NCBI GenBank assembly: GCA_026988115.1
Contig: JALSLV010000081.1
Location: forward strand, 1 to 48,796
Reading direction: 5' to 3'
Source of the DNA: Lysobacterales bacterium
GTDB lineage: Bacteria; Pseudomonadota; Gammaproteobacteria; Xanthomonadales; Marinicellaceae
DNA: 48,796 bases
Position numbers and translations under genes: made by a program. The notes under the pieces were generated by a model. The model was given only the letters and a program-made list of their open reading frames with translations. It was not told where the DNA came from and did no database searches. Below, piece after piece: positions 41,258 through 48,796 of this stretch. The number at the start of each line of letters is the position of its first letter. Position 1 is the stretch's first letter.

Positions 41258-43384
41258 CTATTCAAATCCATCACTAAACAACAATTCAGGTACTGGCTGA
41301 TTGCAGTCATATACTTGTTGCGGGTCAATCATCACATTAAACACGCCACCAGCTGCGGCTAGTATGGTTATAGGAGATGTGGCATCTTGATTAAATATTG
41401 CCCATTTATTGTCAAAATCATCATAAAATACACCTATGTTAAATGGGTTCTCTTCAAATACAGGCTCTCCAAATGTTGCTGTGGCTTGAGTCACTGTTGG
41501 CAAAGCACATGGATTATTATTCAGCAAAGGATGGTCAATGTAACTCAAGTTACCAAAGGCATTGTTTGTTGATACAATATGCCTGAATACATTTCGACTG
41601 GTATCTTGATGGTAGACATTAAACTTAGTCCCTGCGTCCATACTTACTCCATTAACAGTTCCAACTTTCCATTTACTAGCAGCAGAACTATATCCAACCT
41701 CAAGAGAACTTGGATTATAGACACCGTCCCAAAAATTACTCACATACACCTGTTTATCCGGATTATTATTTAATAAAGGAACATCCATAGAGATTTGCGC
41801 AGAACCTCCTATTGGATATACAATCCTTGTTAGCCCATTAAAATCATCCGATGTTTGCCCATAAGGATAAAACACATGGTATTTAGCGTTGTTCGACATG
41901 CTTGTTTGCTCTTCGTTAAAAAGCCTCCAGATACCACCGCTTCTATAAATTCCGAGAGGGTAATCATTATAAACGTCTGAGAACCCAGGATAATTCCAGA
42001 TTTGAGTCACTTGTGGCATGGCATTAGTATCTGCATTTAAGGCACTATCAGTTAGTGCAGTAATACTTGCTGCACTGTTTGCTTGATGAAGTATGTGCCT
42101 GTCTCCCCACTCATAAGCACCGGCATCAACAAATTCACCCTTATATCTACGCAAACCATCGGCATCGATATCGGGAGCATCTGCTGTTACTCCACTGTCG
42201 TGAACATCGGTGTGAGTGGCTATGGATACTGATTTATCAATAGCCGGAGAGCCTGCTTTGAGTGCATAATTAACGCCTTCATTTTTAAACATTGGGTCTG
42301 CTAAGATGTCAGAGAATTGCAATGAAAACCCAGAAATAGTGCCATGATTATAAAAGATATTATTGCCACCACTGGTTTCACTAACATTAGTACCACTTGC
42401 AGGTCCTAAATAAGCTTGAGTTGTGTTGGTAACTATATTATTAAATATATAATAGATGCTAGAAACACTGGTTGTATGCCCAGAAAAATCAAAGCCGATA
42501 CCGTCAGAGCCAGCATCTCGTTTTACTCCATCAATCGTGTTATGAGCAAAAATACCATAAAACTGACCAATGCTAATATTTGAGTCAATGGCTTTATTTG
42601 AAGCATTAGTTGTTATTGAATTACTCTCATCAATAACGCCTGTTAATAAATTTGAAATAAGACCTATTTCCATATTGCCAGCTGCAATCTGCGAGAGTCC
42701 GAGTTGTGTATAACCACCTCTTATTTCATTGCCGACCATCTGGATACCTAACGAACCGGCTCGATTAATAAATTGAACAACGGCATTATTTGCTGGAATT
42801 ACATCTTGATCTGTAATTCGATTTTCAATCAGTTTAATAAAGACTGTGCCTCCTAAATTATGAAAAACGCGTACAAATGCATTACCTGCGTTACTGCCTG
42901 AACCGACAATAGTGTTGTTTCTCATCGTAACCGTCGTAAGACCCACCACGGCTTGTGTTGAAATATTTATTCCTTCTACTTGCCCTGCGGCTGAATCGGG
43001 TTGACTCCAATTATTGTTTAAAATATTAAGTTCAGAATCGTTGTGGACTAAAGCAACAATTGACGAAGCTTGTTCAAACTCCCATCCTTGAATGGTAATA
43101 GATTTATTATCAGCCACATCCACATCAATAACCACATTGACAAATCTTGGGTGATAACTGACTCCAGCAAGCAACTTAAGTTCTTTATGCACTGTTAAAG
43201 TGGCAGAAGACAGTGCAATCCCGTTGGTATTAATATTGATTGTGTTGCCAGCAGAAGTAGTATCAATACAGGTTTGTAATGTAGTTGAACATGTGCCCGT
43301 GGCAGCGGGCCAATCAACGGCTAAGACGTTACTTGAGACTAAAATAAAAAGTGTAGCGATAGTTTGATTTATTATTTTTTTCAT
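41258..43384 (-). CDS. Large secreted beta-helix protein with C-terminal QPVPELLFSDGFE tag
   Basis: 708 residues with a signal peptide (about 1-22, ending SSNVLA). The N-terminal 430 residues form a parallel beta-helix (NTININTNGIALSSATLTV, KSITIQGWEF, TTVTMRNNTIVGSG, FIKLIENRI) that ends in a choice-of-anchor-Q-like block (DIDADGLRRYKGEFVDAGAYEWG). The C-terminal 270 residues have repeats of a different kind (VTQIWNYPGFSDVYNDYPLGIYRSGGIWRLFNEEQTSM; FNIGVFYDDFDNKWAIFNQDATS) around NNP(D/C) motifs. The tail is QPVPELLFSDGFE. It is probably a cell-surface or extracellular binding protein. It diverges from the ECF sigma gene at 43512, which makes it a possible target of that pair. Confidence 0.78.
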   Translation of the reverse strand: MKKIINQTIATLFILVSSNVLAVDWPAATGTCSTTLQTCIDTTSAGNTININTNGIALSSATLTVHKELKLLAGVSYHPRFVNVVIDVDVADNKSITIQGWEFEQASSIVALVHNDSELNILNNNWSQPDSAAGQVEGINISTQAVVGLTTVTMRNNTIVGSGSNAGNAFVRVFHNLGGTVFIKLIENRITDQDVIPANNAVVQFINRAGSLGIQMVGNEIRGGYTQLGLSQIAAGNMEIGLISNLLTGVIDESNSITTNASNKAIDSNISIGQFYGIFAHNTIDGVKRDAGSDGIGFDFSGHTTSVSSIYYIFNNIVTNTTQAYLGPASGTNVSETSGGNNIFYNHGTISGFSLQFSDILADPMFKNEGVNYALKAGSPAIDKSVSIATHTDVHDSGVTADAPDIDADGLRRYKGEFVDAGAYEWGDRHILHQANSAASITALTDSALNADTNAMPQVTQIWNYPGFSDVYNDYPLGIYRSGGIWRLFNEEQTSMSNNAKYHVFYPYGQTSDDFNGLTRIVYPIGGSAQISMDVPLLNNNPDKQVYVSNFWDGVYNPSSLEVGYSSAASKWKVGTVNGVSMDAGTKFNVYHQDTSRNVFRHIVSTNNAFGNLSYIDHPLLNNNPCALPTVTQATATFGEPVFEENPFNIGVFYDDFDNKWAIFNQDATSPITILAAAGGVFNVMIDPQQVYDCNQPVPELLFSDGFE

Positions 43385-43511
43385 TTACGTACCTAAAATA
43401 TTGTTTACTTAATACTTATTACGCAATTTACAAAAAATACATGACACCTTAAATTAATTATTTTTATAGTAGCATTACCTTAATGGCATTAAAATACCAT
43501 ACAATAAAGTC
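43385..43511. promoter_or_regulatory. Divergent promoter region between the tagged beta-helix gene and the ECF/kinase operon
   Basis: 127 bp, AT-rich, containing both start regions. No sigma-specific pair can be fixed by eye. The divergent layout suggests shared control. Confidence 0.4.
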
Positions 43512-44084
43512 ATGAATGAAAAATCCATCACAGTGTTGCTAAAGAAACTAAAAGAAGGCCAAAAGGACTTGCTGGATGATATTTATACGCAACTTTACAG
43601 TGAAATCAAAGGCATTGCCATGAACCAAATCAGTCAACTCAACACTGGTCAAACCATTACACCAACCGTTATGGCAAACGAATGTTATATAAAATTGGCA
43701 AAACAAAATAATATTGATTTAAGCAACAAAAAACATTTTTTAAATTACCTTGCCAAAAGTATGCGGCAATTATTGATTGATATATTGCGTTCAAAGTCCA
43801 GTATAAAGAGAAAACACATCACCACCCACAGAAGTTTAAGTCTTGTAATGGGTAAAAATGATATTAACTTTGATTTTTTAGAGATTGACCAATTGCTCAA
43901 AAAAGTCGAACGAATTAACCCTGAATATTGCCAATTATTAGAATACAAGCTGCTCTTTAATCTCACTTTTAAAGAAATAAGCGAAATTATCAACAAGTCA
44001 GAAAGGCAAGTCATGCGTATATGGAGCCAAGCGACAACGCTAATAATGGCATTATCTAAAGAGAAACAACAAGATTCTCACTAG
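43512..44084 (+). CDS. ECF-family sigma factor (Sig-70_X6 / PF07638 type)
   Basis: 190 residues. It resembles the ECF group often encoded beside Ser/Thr kinases: LLKKLKEGQKDLLDDIYTQLYSEIKGIAMNQI, QTITPTVMANECYIKLAKQN, KKHFLNYLAKSMRQLLIDILRSK (region 2), then region 4 (LLEYKLLFNLTFKEISEIINKSERQVMRIWSQA). Region 2.2 lacks the acidic patch typical of other ECFs, a feature known from kinase-controlled members. No anti-sigma gene is adjacent; a transmembrane Ser/Thr kinase follows 71 bp downstream. Control by phosphorylation, as shown for EcfP/PknT of Vibrio, is inference. Confidence 0.85.
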   Translation: MNEKSITVLLKKLKEGQKDLLDDIYTQLYSEIKGIAMNQISQLNTGQTITPTVMANECYIKLAKQNNIDLSNKKHFLNYLAKSMRQLLIDILRSKSSIKRKHITTHRSLSLVMGKNDINFDFLEIDQLLKKVERINPEYCQLLEYKLLFNLTFKEISEIINKSERQVMRIWSQATTLIMALSKEKQQDSH

Positions 44085-44155
44085 ATTTAGACTTAGTTCT
44101 CATATTTTTTTCTATTTATTGTATATAATCACAGAGAAGTCATGGGGAATTAACA

Positions 44156-47002
44156 GTGAGTAACAAAACAGAAGTGTGGAAAAAAGCCAGTGAAGTCTAC
44201 GCCGAAATTTCTGAGCTGTCACCACAGCAAGCACTGGCACACGTTTATGGTATTGAAAATATCACCCAAGAAGTACGTGAGGCAATCATCACGCTTATTA
44301 ATGCTGGTTCTCAAGCTTCGCAATATTACAAGGACAATATTTCCCAAGGTTTTAATTTGGGCATCAACAACACCCAAAACTTTTGTGTTGGGCAACAACT
44401 GGATGAATACGAGCTGTTAGAAGAAATTGGGCATGGTGGCATGTCGCAAGTATTCAAAGCACAAAGAATGAATACCGAACAACAAACAAACGTTGCCATT
44501 AAAGTCTTTGCTCCCAAAGATAACAGCAATGAACTGCTGAATCATTTTTTAAATGAGCAAAAAATACTCGCGGGTTTATCGCACCCTAATATTGTTAAAA
44601 TGCTTCACAGTGGTCAAACCGATGACAACGTGACTTATTTGGTGATGGAATTAATCGAGGGAGCGCAATCTTTAGATAGCTATTGCGAAAATAACAATCT
44701 CAATACAAAGCAAAAGATAAAATATATCGCTCAATGCGCGCACGCCTTAGCCTATTCACATGCCAATTTGATTATTCACCGCGATTTAAAACCCGACAAC
44801 ATTCTCATCAACCAAAATGGGGAATTAAAGATAGTTGATTTTGGCATTGCTAAATTAATAAACAATGATTTGTCGGGCAATAAAACCACCATTATGGCAT
44901 TGACCCCCAGTTATGCGGCTCCTGAACAAATCAATTCAGAAGCCATAAGTATCAAAACAGATATATTTTCCTTAGCGGTGGTGGCGCTGGATTTATTAAC
45001 AAAAGAAGATCCACTTCCAAAAGATAGATTGATTAAATCTTGTGCAAATGATGAACATCACATAGATGCTTTGTTCAAACGCTTGAAAATTGATAAAGAC
45101 TTAAAAAATATCCTCAACAAGGCATTAGAACAAGAACCTGACAAACGTTATTCATCTATGCAATCTTTTGCCGATGATCTAAATAATTATTTAACGAGTA
45201 ACCCTGTTAATGCGACAGCTCAATCATTCATTTATCGCATTCAAAAATTTGCCAAAAGACGCTCGGCTTTATTTGCCACTCTAGTTTCATTTATTGTGTT
45301 TATGGTTATTGGTTCAATCCTTGGTTATAAACAATACCAACAAATCAAAACTGAAGCCAAAAAAGCTCAAGTCGTAAAGCAATTTATGCTGGATTCTTTT
45401 GAAGTGACCGATCCTGACAAAGCATTAGGAGTTGACATTTCCTCTAAAGACCTTTTAAAAGTTGCCAGTGACAAACTAAACAAAAATAATAAACTTGATA
45501 ATGAAACAAAATTTGAATTACTGCAAACGCTTGGACTTGCCTACGGAAAGCTTGGTTCTTATAAATATGCAACAGACCTCTTAGATCAATCATTAAAACT
45601 TAAACCAAACAATTTAACTTCACTAACCTATCTTGCACAATATTTATCTTACTCAGACAAGACCTTTAGACTTGATAAAATTTTAAAGAAACTGAACTTA
45701 AATAAATTAAATAATTCAAATAAATATAGAATTGATACAGTTAGAATTAATCAGTATATTAATAATTCTGATTTTGAATCAGCCCATACTTTATTGACAC
45801 AAGTAGAACCAAAAAAAATAAATGCGCATAATCAATCAAAATATATTAGCTCAAAACGGCTGCTTGCTAAAATATATCAACGAGAAGGGAAACTCCAAAA
45901 AAGTATTGAAATTTTGAATGCTCTTCTCTCTAACAAAAAGCTCACTCCGAAAATCACTGTATTAATGGGTATTAAAAGTGATTTGGCTGAATTATATAGC
46001 AAAACAGGACAAATCCTAGTGGCAATTGATTTATGGGAAGCGATCATACAAGATCAAAAGAAAATACTTGGGAACAAGCATCCTGAATTGATTTCATCAT
46101 TAAAAGAATTGTCTGTATCTTATGCAAATTTGGGTCAATCTGAAGAAGCACTGCAATTAAATAAACAAGCACTGGATATAAGCATTAAACTGAATGGTAA
46201 AAACAGCCTATTAACTGCAAATGTATTAAATGACAAAGCCCTAGTACTTAGAAACATCAGAAAAGATGACGAAGCCATAAAAACAATGAGAATGGTTATT
46301 TCTATTTATGAAAGCCAAAAACCAATCAATTATCAAGACACTAATATTTTAAAAATGAATTTGGTTCAATTACTAAATGAAGTTGGAAAGAATCAAGAAG
46401 CTTATGAACTTGGAAAACAAACGTATGATTATCAAATTAATCACCTTGGAGAGTCTCATATAGACACCATATTTTCTCAGCAAGTTCTTGCCACAATTCT
46501 TGTTGACCTTAACCGAACTGATGAAGCATTAATTCTAGCAAAACTTGCTGTTAAAAATTCACAAAAATTTATTGATAAAGGAATTAAAAGTTCAGAATAT
46601 GTAAAATCATTTTATACTTTGGCAAAAATTTACCAACGAAACAAACAATTCAAACTTGCTATAGATAGTTTTTTGAAAATTACTAACGGAAAACTTCTGA
46701 GTCCTGATAGTGTAAATTATGCAGTATTAACTGCATCGATTGCAAAGCTATATGAGGAAATAAATGATTTTGATAATGCACAAAAATATTACCTTGAATC
46801 CATTGCAAAGCAGATTAAATTTTTCTCTAATACTGACCCAGAAACATTAATAGAACAAATTAACTATGCTAACTTATTAAGAAACAACAACTACCCAAAA
46901 CAAGCTAAAAAACAATTAAACCTAGTCAAAACCATAGTTGCAGACAACAACATCACAGATGATGCGCTATTAAGGCGGATTGAAACCTTCTATTCACCTT
47001 AA
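44156..47002 (+). CDS. Transmembrane Ser/Thr protein kinase with periplasmic TPR domain
   Basis: 948 residues, start codon GTG at 44156. The kinase domain (about 85-345) is complete: Gly loop IGHGGMSQVF (91-100), K116 in VAIKVF, E134, HRDLKPDN (208-215, catalytic D210), DFG (228-230) and the APE motif (255-257). One membrane helix (about 372-391) follows. The C-terminal 550 residues contain many TPR-like repeats (LGLAYGKLGSYKYATDLLDQSLKLKP; LKELSVSYANLGQSEEALQLNKQALDIS; TLAKIYQRNKQFKLAIDSFLKI), which should lie in the periplasm. The N-terminal 80 residues precede the kinase. It is likely the activator of the sigma factor encoded upstream. Confidence 0.92.
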   Translation: MSNKTEVWKKASEVYAEISELSPQQALAHVYGIENITQEVREAIITLINAGSQASQYYKDNISQGFNLGINNTQNFCVGQQLDEYELLEEIGHGGMSQVFKAQRMNTEQQTNVAIKVFAPKDNSNELLNHFLNEQKILAGLSHPNIVKMLHSGQTDDNVTYLVMELIEGAQSLDSYCENNNLNTKQKIKYIAQCAHALAYSHANLIIHRDLKPDNILINQNGELKIVDFGIAKLINNDLSGNKTTIMALTPSYAAPEQINSEAISIKTDIFSLAVVALDLLTKEDPLPKDRLIKSCANDEHHIDALFKRLKIDKDLKNILNKALEQEPDKRYSSMQSFADDLNNYLTSNPVNATAQSFIYRIQKFAKRRSALFATLVSFIVFMVIGSILGYKQYQQIKTEAKKAQVVKQFMLDSFEVTDPDKALGVDISSKDLLKVASDKLNKNNKLDNETKFELLQTLGLAYGKLGSYKYATDLLDQSLKLKPNNLTSLTYLAQYLSYSDKTFRLDKILKKLNLNKLNNSNKYRIDTVRINQYINNSDFESAHTLLTQVEPKKINAHNQSKYISSKRLLAKIYQREGKLQKSIEILNALLSNKKLTPKITVLMGIKSDLAELYSKTGQILVAIDLWEAIIQDQKKILGNKHPELISSLKELSVSYANLGQSEEALQLNKQALDISIKLNGKNSLLTANVLNDKALVLRNIRKDDEAIKTMRMVISIYESQKPINYQDTNILKMNLVQLLNEVGKNQEAYELGKQTYDYQINHLGESHIDTIFSQQVLATILVDLNRTDEALILAKLAVKNSQKFIDKGIKSSEYVKSFYTLAKIYQRNKQFKLAIDSFLKITNGKLLSPDSVNYAVLTASIAKLYEEINDFDNAQKYYLESIAKQIKFFSNTDPETLIEQINYANLLRNNNYPKQAKKQLNLVKTIVADNNITDDALLRRIETFYSP

Positions 47003-47054
47003 ACCAGTCAAAAATCTGATCAATTTTAGACTCTAAAACATTATATGTAAGGCT

Positions 47055-47291
47055 TTAAAGAGGATTGAAATGACAGTATTCTATATCTTTTTTTTGTAAA
47101 ATGATTATGTACTCTACAGTTGATAATCGTAATTGAATAATATTGCCTGATTTATCCTTACAAGTAGCTAATCCCTTTACAAACTCATCTTGACTGTAAA
47201 ATGTACCTATTCTATTTAATCGAGTTATTCCACTTGCATTTGATACAAAGGAAGCCATAACAAAGACTATTGCAAATAATTTTAAAAACAT
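47055..47291 (-). CDS. Small secreted protein of unknown function
   Basis: 78 residues from the ATG at 47291; a TTG two codons earlier is the only longer choice and is less likely. Signal peptide about 1-19 (MFLKLFAIVFVMASFVSNASG). The mature part is about 58 residues with two Cys (GLATCKDKSG, IEYCHFNPL) and a central beta-like stretch (NIIQLRLSTVEYIIILQKKD). No family recognised. It converges with the kinase gene (gap 52 bp) and lies about 75 bp downstream of the SGNH gene. Confidence 0.55.
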   Translation of the reverse strand: MFLKLFAIVFVMASFVSNASGITRLNRIGTFYSQDEFVKGLATCKDKSGNIIQLRLSTVEYIIILQKKDIEYCHFNPL

Positions 47292-47367
47292 AACCAAACC
47301 CTTTTTTATTAGTAATATTAATCAATCTTAACACTTTTCAGTCTTTGTGAATAGTGTTTTTAACTCA

Positions 47368-48480
47368 TCACGGATCTGGCCAAACAATCAAACCTGCATC
47401 GGGCCAATTAAACGGGTTATAAAGAAATGTTGATGTGTTGTTCATCCCTTGAATACAAGAATCAATCTGCTCAGGCCTACCTTGAAAGTTGTAATAACTA
47501 CCACAGATCTGGTTTGCCATTACATCTCGACATTGAGCCATGGTTTTCACTTGATAGTTTTGCCTGTAATTATTGACATTTTCCCAGGCGATTTGTAACA
47601 AATCTTCGCCAGTTGCGGTATTTATTCCAACTGGTATGGTCGCGCCTACTGGAGATGTGCCATAGATAGAAACATAGCTCACCGCTGCCATATAAAAAAT
47701 TCCTTCAATATTTAAATGCACATTATCATCAAATAGCTGGTCGATTTTAGCTAAATCTGTTCCTGTGAAACCAGACACTTCATTATTTAAAATACGCGTG
47801 AGTAAATTGCTTAATGCTAAACCCGCAGGAATAACAGAAACGGTCTTATTCAAAGCATCTGCTTGGAGTGTTAAATTAACTTTTTCTGCCACACATTCCC
47901 AAGCATTGACCATCAGTGTTTCATGATCAATCCACTCTTGGGGGTTGTTGGGATCTATGTACAACCACGATTGATAAAATAGTGTTTTTGAATTGAAATT
48001 TCCTTCTAACATTCTGTCATGATAATGCCTGAGTAAACTGCTAGTGTTCTCAAAAAAAATGGTATCTATTAAATCATGACGTTCAGTTATTAAGAGAACA
48101 TCATATAAGTTCCCTGCGCCAATTGTCATTGGGCTTCTCAATTCAGAAATAACGTCCATATCAACACTGTCGCGATTTTTCCCTTGATGGTAACCTTGCC
48201 AATTATTGGGCGGTAAGTTATTGCCACTGGTACGAACTCTAATGGGTGAGCCAATTCCAATTTGTTGATTCCATTGATAATCAGCAATGCCTTTATCAAT
48301 GGAGATAGAGGCTAAATAATCAGCGTAAGGATTATCCATTAAGGAATGCCCTGTGATGAAAATATTTTTTACGAGAGTTTGAGCAGGTTGCGCTTCAAAA
48401 TCATTAGAAAAAATCAAACCACCACCCGCAATAATAGATGGAGAAAACATAGTTAAGAGAAAGCTAAGGCTATATTTCAT
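47368..48480 (-). CDS. Secreted SGNH/GDSL-type hydrolase-like protein with N-terminal FSNDFE motif
   Basis: 370 residues with a signal peptide (about 1-18). Directly after it comes LIFSNDFE (22-29), which resembles the C-terminal FSDGFE tags of neighbouring proteins. The SGNH-like core starts KNIFITGHSLMDNP (candidate nucleophile S46) and has a closing D-x2-H at D252/H255 (DDNVHLN), with YDVLLITERHDL near 126-137 in place of the usual Asn block. Two Cys pairs near the end may form disulphides (AQCRDVMANQICGSYY; SCIQGM). Esterase activity on acyl groups or glycans is possible but the oxyanion residues are not certain. Confidence 0.65.
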   Translation of the reverse strand: MKYSLSFLLTMFSPSIIAGGGLIFSNDFEAQPAQTLVKNIFITGHSLMDNPYADYLASISIDKGIADYQWNQQIGIGSPIRVRTSGNNLPPNNWQGYHQGKNRDSVDMDVISELRSPMTIGAGNLYDVLLITERHDLIDTIFFENTSSLLRHYHDRMLEGNFNSKTLFYQSWLYIDPNNPQEWIDHETLMVNAWECVAEKVNLTLQADALNKTVSVIPAGLALSNLLTRILNNEVSGFTGTDLAKIDQLFDDNVHLNIEGIFYMAAVSYVSIYGTSPVGATIPVGINTATGEDLLQIAWENVNNYRQNYQVKTMAQCRDVMANQICGSYYNFQGRPEQIDSCIQGMNNTSTFLYNPFNWPDAGLIVWPDP

Positions 48481-48796
48481 AGTGTATATTAATTATGATA
48501 TTGAGTTAGTAATTTATACGAATTAACATAAAAATTCATGACATTTTATTTAAACTAGACAGTATAATTTAAGGCAGAAATACTACATAGTACCTGACCG
48601 AGAGAGGAACCGTAGCGAGTGAAAGTTTGGTTTGAAGCAAAATATTTCATTATTTATGCGCATCTTCCATGATACTTGTATCATTCAAAAGTGTGTAAAA
48701 AGAAGTGATTTTGATTTACACTATTCAATGGCAATTGAATAAAGAGATGGAGATGTTGACGTGATACTAAGATCATACGAATCTGCGAGTAAGACT
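48481..48796. repeat. Intergenic end region: truncated MITE-like copy and nested small hairpins
   Basis: 48589-48655 repeats the left 67 bp of the element at 25291 (CCTGACCGAGA, CGTAGCGAG, then AAAGTTTGGTTTGAAGC) and then breaks off. After the break come three further dyads: ATGATAC-tt-GTATCAT (48669-48684), GTGTAAA / TTTACAC (48693-48699 and 48715-48721) and ATTCAAT-ggca-ATTGAAT (48723-48740). No gene is seen before the window ends. Confidence 0.65.

Noticed and set aside
1..48796. CRISPR array
   Set aside because: No series of equal repeats with regular spacers was found; the repeats present are palindromic dispersed elements or attC.
1..48796. tRNA or rRNA genes
   Set aside because: No cloverleaf with a T-loop GGTTCRAATCC box or rRNA-like stretch was noticed; the ruvB tail and hairpins do not fold as tRNA.

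Overview
The window is AT-rich DNA, dense in genes, from a bacterium that looks like a marine-type gammaproteobacterium. The DUF1820 / NtrX-like / TrkA block, GspAB, RuvAB, RNase R, RlmB, a HigBA pair and an integron remnant all point that way. The recurrent end tag F-S-D-G-F-E on exported proteins recalls Marinicella- or Xanthomonadales-like genomes. The genus is inference only; no rRNA or tRNA gene is visible.

Layout. 1-1193: a minus-strand ECF sigma factor with a FecR-like anti-sigma factor cut by the window edge. 1346-5399: a tightly overlapping five-gene operon (thermostable-hemolysin-like protein, AMP-binding enzyme, haem-oxygenase-like diiron enzyme, SDR, TPR protein) that looks like a small fatty-acyl-modifying pathway. 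5471-7886: gspA and gspB for type II secretin assembly. 7941-10581: an esterase lipoprotein divergent from an NhaC-type antiporter. 10582-10941: hairpin-rich intergenic DNA. 10942-14588: an ExeM-like secreted nuclease followed 5 bp later by a rhomboid protease. 14620-17656: DUF1820, an NtrX-like regulator whose AAA+ core has lost its catalytic motifs, and trkA. 17649-18413: rlmB.

18436-20928 is a decayed integron: a broken integron integrase, one cassette with a matching 5' boundary and attC site, then a HigBA toxin-antitoxin pair. 20993-25293 holds rnr and two bPH2 membrane proteins, followed by a 171-bp MITE-like inverted repeat. 25508-30506 is a MacB-type ABC operon with three successive periplasmic adaptors. 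30866-36934 holds a 1307-residue hybrid two-component system of the type common in Bacteroidetes, surrounded by small secreted proteins.

37239-39481: ruvBA, with a second, decayed copy of the ruvB 3' end about 0.6 kb downstream. An orphan antitoxin that seems to carry the first residues of a deleted toxin lies between the two copies. 39594-43384: three secreted proteins, two with beta-helix character and two ending in QPVPELLFSDGFE. 43512-47002: an ECF sigma factor paired with a transmembrane Ser/Thr kinase carrying TPRs. 47055-48480: a small secreted protein and an SGNH-type hydrolase that carries the tag-like motif just after its signal peptide.

Most notable: the FSDGFE end tag on four exported proteins, with a rhomboid next to one of them; the datable integron remnant; the duplicated ruvB tail as a possible integration footprint; the three-adaptor ABC operon; and the diiron-enzyme operon.
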